Source: Anaerostipes sp. (GTDB lineage Bacteria; Bacillota; Clostridia; Lachnospirales; Lachnospiraceae). From it: a stretch of 64,000 bases of DNA. Both the position numbers and the translations under genes were made by a program. This document shows positions 58,240 to 64,000 of the stretch, in pieces. The notes below the pieces were generated by a model. It ran no database searches, was not told the origin of the DNA, and saw nothing but the letters and a program-made list of their open reading frames with translations. The DNA is taken from NCBI GenBank assembly GCA_028704435.1, contig JAQWFL010000008.1, positions 37,631-101,630 on the forward strand. The letters run 5' to 3'. Within the stretch, counting starts at the first letter, position 1; each line of letters begins with the position of its first letter.

Positions 58240-59258
58240 AATGTAACACCTTTTTCTCCTGCTTTTACTTCACCCACAACACATGCAGTTTCTCCTGCCG
58301 CTTTTAATGCTTCTAGTGTAGTATCTACGTCATTTTCATTCACTGCAACAATCATACCAAGTCCCATGTTGTAAGTATTGTACATCATTTCTTCATCAAT
58401 ATTACCAGTCTTTTGTAATAGCTTAAAGATAGCTGGAACTTCATATGAGTCTTTCTTCACAACTGCATGGATTCCTTCTGGCAACATTCTAGGAATATTT
58501 TCATAGAATCCACCACCTGTAATATGGCTGCATCCATTGATAGTAACTCCTGCTTTTCTCACGCCTTTTAAGGCTTTTACATAAATTCTTGTTGGTGCAA
58601 TTAAAGCTTCTCCAAGGGTCATTCCTAATTCATCATAATATGTATCCAAAGACTCTTTTGTCATCTCAAACACTTTACGAACCAATGAAAAACCGTTGCT
58701 GTGTACACCTGATGAAGCAATACCAATTAGCTTATTTCCAGGTTTGATATTTTCTCCAGTTATAATATCCTTTTTATCTACAACACCAACTGCGAATCCA
58801 GCAAGATCATAATCATCTTCTGGCATAAGTCCTGGATGTTCTGCAGTTTCACCACCAACTAAAGCACACTCAGACTGTTTACATCCTTGGGCAACACCAC
58901 CTACAATTGTCGCAATCTTTTCTGGATAGTTCTTCCCACATGCAATATAATCCAAGAAAAATAGTGGCTCTCCACCAGAACAGATAATGTCATTTACACA
59001 CATTGCAACCGCATCAATTCCAATGGTGTCATGCTTGTCCATAAGGAACGCTAATTTCACCTTTGTTCCACATCCATCTGTTCCTGAAAGTAATACAGGT
59101 TCTTCCATGTCCTTAATACTAGCCAGACTAAAAGCACCAGCAAATCCACCTAGACCTCCTAAAACTTCAGGTCTCATAGTCTCTTTTACACTCTCTTTCA
59201 TTAACTGTACTGATTTATAGCCTGCCTCAATATCCACACCTGCTTTTTTATAATCCAT
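58233..59258 (-). CDS. purM: phosphoribosylformylglycinamidine cyclo-ligase
   Basis: 341 aa. It starts YKKAGVDIEAGYKSVQLMK, with LLSGTDGCGTKVKLAF and GGETAEHPGLMPEDDYDLAGFAVG. It closes the imidazole ring to give AIR, the substrate chain for PurE further along. It follows the amidase gene by 28 bp. Confidence 0.97.
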   Translation of the reverse strand: MDYKKAGVDIEAGYKSVQLMKESVKETMRPEVLGGLGGFAGAFSLASIKDMEEPVLLSGTDGCGTKVKLAFLMDKHDTIGIDAVAMCVNDIICSGGEPLFFLDYIACGKNYPEKIATIVGGVAQGCKQSECALVGGETAEHPGLMPEDDYDLAGFAVGVVDKKDIITGENIKPGNKLIGIASSGVHSNGFSLVRKVFEMTKESLDTYYDELGMTLGEALIAPTRIYVKALKGVRKAGVTINGCSHITGGGFYENIPRMLPEGIHAVVKKDSYEVPAIFKLLQKTGNIDEEMMYNTYNMGLGMIVAVNENDVDTTLEALKAAGETACVVGEVKAGEKGVTLC

Positions 59259-59286
59259 TCTTATCCTCCTATGTGACTCTCATTTA

Positions 59287-60009
59287 TTATTTTCCAAAAT
59301 ATTGATCGACTCCATTGGCAATTCCTGTTGCCATCTTGTCTTGATAAGATGACTTTTGCATCTTCTTATCTTCTTTTCGATTTGTCATAAATCCCATCTC
59401 GATTAATGTGACTGGAATCTTACTCCAATTGGTGCCAGTTAAATCATCCCGTTTATATAATCCGCGATTTTTGAACTTTGTTTTCTTACAATAGCTGTTT
59501 AGCACACACTTTGACAGCTTCTTACTCTTCGCACTTAACTTCTTCACATACTTATTCTTCTTGGAAGGATATAAGGCAGACGCACCTTTGACACTGCTTC
59601 CCGCCGCATCTGCATGAAGTCGAATATAAATGGAGGCTCCACTTTTATTCGCTTTTAAGGCTCTTTGTTTATTACTAATATTGACCTTTTGCTTGGTACG
59701 AATCATATATACTCCATAACCACGCTTTTCAAGTTCTTTTCTGAGTTTTTTTGCAATGGCTAAATTAAGCTTTGATTCAGTTACCCTTGTGGCAACACCT
59801 TGTGTTCCTGATGTAACTTTTGCCTTCTTTTTCTTAGCTCCAGGCCCAATAGGCTCTTTCTTGCTGTTACCCTTTGCCTGATGCCCTGCATCAATGGCAA
59901 CAATAATCTTCTTTGCATTATCTGCCTTGGCTGACTGGCTTGTATTCCCCGCCCCACAAAGGATCCCAAAAAATGCGAAAAAACATATGAATAATTTCTT
60001 TTTATTCAT
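59287..60009 (-). CDS. secreted N-acetylmuramoyl-L-alanine amidase (Ami_3)
   Basis: 240 aa. A signal peptide (about 1-29, ending SQSAKA) precedes a zinc amidase domain with His in VAIDAGHQAKGNS, Glu in VATRVTESKLNLAIA, His in YIRLHADAAG and Glu in LIEMGFMTN: complete catalytic set. The protein is strongly basic, rich in Lys, and has no separate wall-binding repeat. It cuts the stem peptide from MurNAc outside the cell. Oddly it lies between purE and purM, overlapping purE by 8 bp, so it is made with purine enzymes. Confidence 0.93.
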   Translation of the reverse strand: MNKKKLFICFFAFFGILCGAGNTSQSAKADNAKKIIVAIDAGHQAKGNSKKEPIGPGAKKKKAKVTSGTQGVATRVTESKLNLAIAKKLRKELEKRGYGVYMIRTKQKVNISNKQRALKANKSGASIYIRLHADAAGSSVKGASALYPSKKNKYVKKLSAKSKKLSKCVLNSYCKKTKFKNRGLYKRDDLTGTNWSKIPVTLIEMGFMTNRKEDKKMQKSSYQDKMATGIANGVDQYFGK

Positions 60010-60505
60010 ATTCTTTATAGCCTACCTCATCAAGTTTCTCTGCTTTTTCCACAACAGAATTCTTCATTGTCTCACTATATGCCTCTAATTTTGCAAGAAG
60101 TTTATCATCACTTGCTGCAAGCATTTTAGCTGCTAAAATACCAGCATTTAACCCTCCATTAATTGCAACTGTGGCAACTGGGATTCCAGATGGCATCTGC
60201 ACAATAGAATATAGAGAATCAACTCCTCCTAAATCTGAGGTTTTCATTGGAATTCCAATGACTGGAAGCGGAAACAATGCTGCACACATTCCTGGTAAAT
60301 GAGCTGCCTTTCCTGCTCCTGCAATAATAACCTTCACTCCACGGCTCTTTGCTCCCTTTGCCCATTCAAAGAAAATATCCGGTTCACGATGTGCCGAAAT
60401 GATTGTTATCTCAAATTCAATTCCCATCTCCTCCAAAAATTCAGCCGCTTTTTTCATCACAGGCATATCTGAGTCACTACCCATTACAATTGCTACCTTT
60501 GCCAT
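60002..60505 (-). CDS. purE: 5-(carboxyamino)imidazole ribonucleotide mutase
   Basis: 167 aa. It starts VAIVMGSDSDMPVMKKA and has SAHREPD and AGKAAHLPGMCAAL, with GIPMKTSDLGG. Class I PurE rearranges N5-CAIR to CAIR; a PurK partner is not in this window. First gene of the pur group; AAGGAGAAG precedes the start. Confidence 0.97.
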   Translation of the reverse strand: MAKVAIVMGSDSDMPVMKKAAEFLEEMGIEFEITIISAHREPDIFFEWAKGAKSRGVKVIIAGAGKAAHLPGMCAALFPLPVIGIPMKTSDLGGVDSLYSIVQMPSGIPVATVAINGGLNAGILAAKMLAASDDKLLAKLEAYSETMKNSVVEKAEKLDEVGYKEYE

Positions 60506-60557
60506 AATTCTTCTCCTTTTTTATCTGCTTTATATGCTTTATCTTTCTTTGAGTTCT

Positions 60558-60586
60558 ATTTTACTCATTGTTTATTCTTCCGTCAA
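60558..60586 (-). promoter_or_regulatory. purE promoter
   Basis: TTGACG (60586-60581) and TAAAAT (60563-60558), spacer 17 bp. The -35 lies inside the last codons of the aminopeptidase gene, so the operons abut closely. No PurR or riboswitch sequence was recognised. Confidence 0.55.
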
Positions 60587-62578
60587 TGGTTCATTGAGGA
60601 TTTCACATCCTGGTAAAACAAATTTTCCTTTTTTAATAAGGGGTATCTCTTCCCCACCTAACTTTATAACATCAATAGAATCTAATTCTCTATATGGTAT
60701 GGTAATATCTGTATGGCAGTTAAAATATTCCCCCGCCAAAGAACAATCATTATTCTTTGCCACAATCTCCTTTCCATCTGGATTGTGTACTTCCACAGAT
60801 TCACTGTGGCTATAACAAGTGTCCCCCACCGCAAAATGAGGTCCCATCTTCTCCACAATTAGAATTGGAAGTTTGTATAAGATATCATACTTATTAGCAA
60901 CTGCATATGCCGTTGTATTCGTTCCAATTGCAAATTCTCCCATTGGAAGTGTTTCCTGATGATATAGAAGATTCTCCTTTAAAAATGCCTGGTTTTCCTC
61001 TTCACTCTCAAAATTTTTACATGAATATCTTGCAATTTTACCATTTTTGAATTCTAATTCCAAGTCAATAAATTTTAAATCTCTTAAATAAACTTCACTT
61101 ACATGTAAAATTCCATTGGTTCCAGCAAGCTTTGGTGATGTGAAAACTTCTCCCACTGGAATGTTCACGTCTGCAAGACAGTTTTCAAAATTAGTTTCAT
61201 TCTCAGGATTTTTCAAAGGCTGTAGTCCAACATATAAGTCTGTACGGTTATTTCCTTCTCCCTTGACATGAACCTCCACCCCTTGATCTAACGCATCAAT
61301 TAATTTTTGCTGTATTTTACGATATAAATTCTTATCTAATGTATTTACCTTTGCAATTTCTCCAAAAATAGCTGGAAAATTTTCTCCAATTTCAGGAATC
61401 GGATATGCAATAATCGTAAAACTCCGCTCTGATGGTTTTATATATTCATTTATAATTTCACTTGCTTTTTTCTGAAACTCCACAGATAATTTTTGCTGTT
61501 CTGCACTTAACTTTATTGATTCCGCCTTTTGAACTGGAACAAATGGATGCTCTCCAAAGGTTTCCATACATGCCGGTCCAGCCAAAACATAGGCCTCCAT
61601 TTTCAGTTTCTCATAGGCATTGTAATAGCATTCCAGCTTGTGCTGCATAAATCCCTTGTCAAAATATAATCCCATATCATAACGATGATCATACTCAAAC
61701 TGTGGGTTTGGACTTGTTGCTATATATCCAATTCGATTTAAACCTTTTGTCCATGAAGTAATTCCACTTCGATACAAAATAGGACTTAGCCCAATCTCTT
61801 CAAATAAATGAACCGCCTCACGAATAATTGGTTCAAATCCTATGGTATAGCGGATATTTACCGTTTCCTTTTTACTCATATCAATATTATTAATAATAAA
61901 TCCTTCATGAAAGCCTTCCACATAAGTATTGGCAATCTTTCTTAATTCTCCCTTGGACATTGTCTGCAAAAATTCAAGAGTTTTAATTTCATTCTCCGAA
62001 ATATATTCTCCATATTGATATAAACAATCTGAATTAGAAAAATCAGACTGCATTACAATGTCCACTGCTGAAGAATGTGTGGCAACTAATTGTTCTCTTA
62101 TTCTTGCCTCATAAATTTCTCCACTATAGTCACGCATATGTTCATAAATAATTCTCTGAATTGCTTTTTTGGATGCATTCTTTACAAATCCCTGATATAT
62201 TTCTAGAAACAGTTCATTGGTAATCGTTAATTGAAATATGTTTTTTTCTACTCCATGTATAAAACAGGCCATAATTTCTGCATATAAGAAAGAAAGTATG
62301 GATCCAAATTCTTTTCCTAACATTGAAACTGCATATGCTGGATTGGCATAGCTTTCATCATAAAATTCTATTTGAACGGCCTGATACCACTCTTTATTCC
62401 ACTCTTTTAACTGGTTTAAATCTGGATTAGAAACTTCAAATACCCGATTTGCAAATTGAAGTTTTTCTCCCGTTTCCTGAAAATAACGTAAAAAAGGCTC
62501 TTTCACAGATTCTTCCTGTGAAACTGCCTGTAACCGTATCATATTTAACTCATGGCGTTCTAGTAATTGTTCTCTCAA
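60572..62578 (-). CDS. M29-type aminopeptidase with long N-terminal extension
   Basis: 668 aa, against about 370-410 for classic AmpS/AmpT. The C-terminal part from about residue 280 carries the M29 metal ligands: Glu in PVGEVFTSPK, Glu in PMGEFAIGTN, His and Asp in MGPHFAVGDTCYS, with catalytic Tyr nearby. The first roughly 280 residues are helical (LSFLYAEIMACFIHGV) and have no recognised family. Cytoplasmic, releases N-terminal residues. Lachnospiraceae relatives share the extension; its purpose is unknown. Confidence 0.82.
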   Translation of the reverse strand: MREQLLERHELNMIRLQAVSQEESVKEPFLRYFQETGEKLQFANRVFEVSNPDLNQLKEWNKEWYQAVQIEFYDESYANPAYAVSMLGKEFGSILSFLYAEIMACFIHGVEKNIFQLTITNELFLEIYQGFVKNASKKAIQRIIYEHMRDYSGEIYEARIREQLVATHSSAVDIVMQSDFSNSDCLYQYGEYISENEIKTLEFLQTMSKGELRKIANTYVEGFHEGFIINNIDMSKKETVNIRYTIGFEPIIREAVHLFEEIGLSPILYRSGITSWTKGLNRIGYIATSPNPQFEYDHRYDMGLYFDKGFMQHKLECYYNAYEKLKMEAYVLAGPACMETFGEHPFVPVQKAESIKLSAEQQKLSVEFQKKASEIINEYIKPSERSFTIIAYPIPEIGENFPAIFGEIAKVNTLDKNLYRKIQQKLIDALDQGVEVHVKGEGNNRTDLYVGLQPLKNPENETNFENCLADVNIPVGEVFTSPKLAGTNGILHVSEVYLRDLKFIDLELEFKNGKIARYSCKNFESEEENQAFLKENLLYHQETLPMGEFAIGTNTTAYAVANKYDILYKLPILIVEKMGPHFAVGDTCYSHSESVEVHNPDGKEIVAKNNDCSLAGEYFNCHTDITIPYRELDSIDVIKLGGEEIPLIKKGKFVLPGCEILNEPLTEE

Positions 62579-62582
62579 TTTC

Positions 62583-63182
62583 TTAACTCCTCTTTATATT
62601 TCCTTGGTTCATATGCTTTTCAAAGATTTCTAGCAAATGATTCCATAACACGTTAGATCCGTCTTTTGTTCTATGATTCATTGTCATAACCTGGTCAATA
62701 TTCACTTCATGTTCTCTCCATGCAAGTCCATCTCCTGCATCATTTAAAAGAATTGGCTGCACTCGATCCAATGTATTGGCAAACTTTGACTCTGCAGTTT
62801 CACGATTCTCAAATTCTCTCCACAAATCATACACATATTTTTCTTGTTCTTTTGGAAGCATTTGAAAAATTCTCCGAGCTGCCTTTTCTTCTCTTACCGC
62901 TGCTTCTTTTCTTGCCTCTTCATCATACAAATATGTATCTCCTGCATCAATCTCCACAAGATCATGGACCAAAAGCATCTCGATTACATGAAGGACATCC
63001 ACTTCTTCGTTTGCATATTCCTTTAAAATAAATGCCATTAGCGCCATATGCCAGGAATGTTCTGCGTCATTTTCTTTTCGTGAAAGATCTGCTAAATAAG
63101 TCTGTCTTGTTATTTTTTTTACTTTATCTACCTCAACAATAAATTGAAGTTGTTGTTCTAACCTGCTTAGCTGCTTCTCCAT
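62583..63182 (-). CDS. HD-domain phosphohydrolase (YfbR/HDDC2-like)
   Basis: 199 aa. Metal site: His in DAEHSWHMALMAF, HD in LLVHDLVEIDAGDTY and Asp in NTLDRVQPIL. Such proteins are 5'-deoxynucleotidases acting on dNMPs. It ends 4 bp before the aminopeptidase start (which follows on the same strand) and starts right after the small membrane-protein gene, so it is part of the same operon. Confidence 0.88.
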   Translation of the reverse strand: MEKQLSRLEQQLQFIVEVDKVKKITRQTYLADLSRKENDAEHSWHMALMAFILKEYANEEVDVLHVIEMLLVHDLVEIDAGDTYLYDEEARKEAAVREEKAARRIFQMLPKEQEKYVYDLWREFENRETAESKFANTLDRVQPILLNDAGDGLAWREHEVNIDQVMTMNHRTKDGSNVLWNHLLEIFEKHMNQGNIKRS

Positions 63183-63183
63183 C

Positions 63184-63513
63184 TTATATAACTCCTCTCA
63201 GAAATATAATGAGTGTAAATACGACTAAAAATACATTGGTAATTCCTCCAATAACTTTCCAGCGTTTCACTGTAACGGTATCTTTCAATGATTTATACGC
63301 AAAAAATACACCAACTCCAGATGACACGAAAATAATCCAGGGAATGATTCCAAATCCTATAGAAAGATTTCCCCTTTGACTAGCCGACATTTTAATAAGG
63401 ATAAAATAAAGTATAATTCCAACAAGTCCAATGATTGTAGAAATCATAGAAATAGATGAAATTTTATTGTCCGATGGGCGATATGCATGCCTTTGATTCT
63501 TCTTTCTTAACAT
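63184..63513 (-). CDS. small membrane protein (DUF6142-like)
   Basis: 109 aa. The basic N-terminus is followed by three hydrophobic helices (MISTIIGLVGIILYFILIKM, GIIPWIIFVSSGVGVFFAY, VIGGITNVFLVVFTLIIFL). The pattern fits a family of small Lachnospiraceae membrane proteins, provisionally DUF6142, assigned from memory. Positioned between the VanZ fragment and the HD protein. Function not recognised. Confidence 0.7.
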   Translation of the reverse strand: MLRKKNQRHAYRPSDNKISSISMISTIIGLVGIILYFILIKMSASQRGNLSIGFGIIPWIIFVSSGVGVFFAYKSLKDTVTVKRWKVIGGITNVFLVVFTLIIFLRGVI

Positions 63514-63523
63514 AATAACTCCT

Positions 63524-63901
63524 TTATCTCTTCACAATTCTATATATAATATATCCAATAATTCCACCAATGGTATTGAGGAATAAATCGTCTATATCAA
63601 AGACCCCCACCTCTAAAACAAACTGACAGGATTCAATAACAAAACTAAACAAAAAGGTAGAGATAATAACCCTTATTATCCCAACCTTTTTCTTCTTAAT
63701 CTGAGGCAACAAAAAACCAAAGGGAGAAAACGCAAATATATTACCGAGCAAATTTGTAATAAATGCTTCTGTAGATAATACATCTCGATAATTCCAAAAT
63801 CGTTTAATCTCCTGAAATAAAACAAAATTAGTTCGATCTGTTACACTCCCACTTACTCTCCCATATCGTTCACTTATTAACTCAAACTTCGCACATAGAT
63901 T
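63524..63901 (-). pseudogene. VanZ-family fragment lacking its N-terminal membrane segment
   Basis: The - strand frame from 63901 to 63524 reads a VanZ-like sequence: LISERYGR, NFVLFQEIKRFW and LLGNIFAFSPFGFLLP, then two hydrophobic helices ending YIIYRIVKR. Family members normally have a transmembrane helix before SERYGR. Here an in-frame stop lies at 63904-63902 and no ATG or GTG occurs before residue TTG 63751. Either the 5' end was lost by rearrangement, or a short protein starts at that TTG. Confidence 0.55.
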
Positions 63902-64000
63902 TTAGCTATGCACCTTGAAAATTCAATATCTGGCAGTTATTCAGTTGTCAATGTTCAGCAGGTTATGCAGCTTGCAGCTTCGATTTCAAAAGTGCAGGTA
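63902..64000. other. non-coding right edge, probably start of an unrelated element
   Basis: 99 bases with no open frame continuing VanZ. The text has AACATTGACAACTGAATA on the - strand, similar in style to leader or spacer stretches seen near rRNA operons and mobile elements in Firmicutes. Not enough sequence to classify. Confidence 0.3.

Overview
The window looks like a chromosomal segment of a low-GC, Gram-positive anaerobe of the Clostridia, most likely Lachnospiraceae-like. The grounds are A/T-rich codon use, two T-box leaders, a CIRCE element, a PASTA kinase with its phosphatase, NfnAB, a GlnRS that coexists with GatCAB, and a GntR regulator rather than CtsR ahead of clpC. The genus is not resolved. 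Only two genes, a YtqA-like radical SAM protein and a superoxide dismutase, lie on the + strand. Everything else is on the - strand, as expected for one leading-strand arm.

Layout in window order. 1-1544: N-terminal part of an HlyD-type efflux adaptor. 1.7-5.5 kb: ytqA-like gene, a C39-like small protein, and thrS behind a T-box with an ACC (Thr) specifier. 5.5-9.4 kb: an accessory operon of ornithine-cyclodeaminase-like enzyme, AraC-type regulator, PII-like protein and APC permease. Two promoters and a 15-bp hairpin precede it. 9.4-14 kb: ABC ATPase, FtsX-type permease and an anchored coiled-coil partner. 14.1-18 kb: SorC-type regulator, glycerol-1-phosphate dehydrogenase-like protein and two HAD hydrolases. 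18-21.5 kb: gatCAB under a T-box whose specifier reads AAC (Asn). 21.5-33 kb: the housekeeping run glmM, priA, def, fmt, rsmB, rlmN, PP2C phosphatase, PASTA kinase, rsgA, thiN. 33-37.5 kb: a membrane-lipid group (PAP2, flippase-like, pssA, psd) followed by a dNTPase-like HD protein. 37.6-41.8 kb: MarR regulator and a large RND pump with a helical insertion. 41.9-47.6 kb: SOD, guaB, HAD hydrolase, orphan EIIA-Gut, nfnB, nfnA. 47.6-56.3 kb: groES-groEL with CIRCE, glnS, radA, a conserved small protein, clpC and a GntR regulator. 56.3-60.6 kb: purE, a cell-wall amidase, purM, purN, purD. 60.6-64 kb: M29-type aminopeptidase, HD phosphohydrolase, a small membrane protein and a VanZ fragment with no visible N-terminus.

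The best candidate for something under-described is the 5.5-9.4 kb operon. A PII paralogue that keeps its nucleotide and 2-oxoglutarate residues but has an acidic, tyrosine-free T-loop is coupled to an amino-acid permease and an amino-acid-type dehydrogenase. This recalls GlnK-AmtB and SbtB-SbtA, with an APC permease as the possible partner. Two further themes recur. Strong hairpins sit exactly at the predicted 5' ends of transcripts at two operons. Long helical modules appear in exporters (RND pump, ABC partner). The Asn-specific T-box on gatCAB fits the presence of glnS, which would leave GatCAB mainly to make Asn-tRNA. No CRISPR array, tRNA, rRNA, insertion sequence or prophage was recognised.
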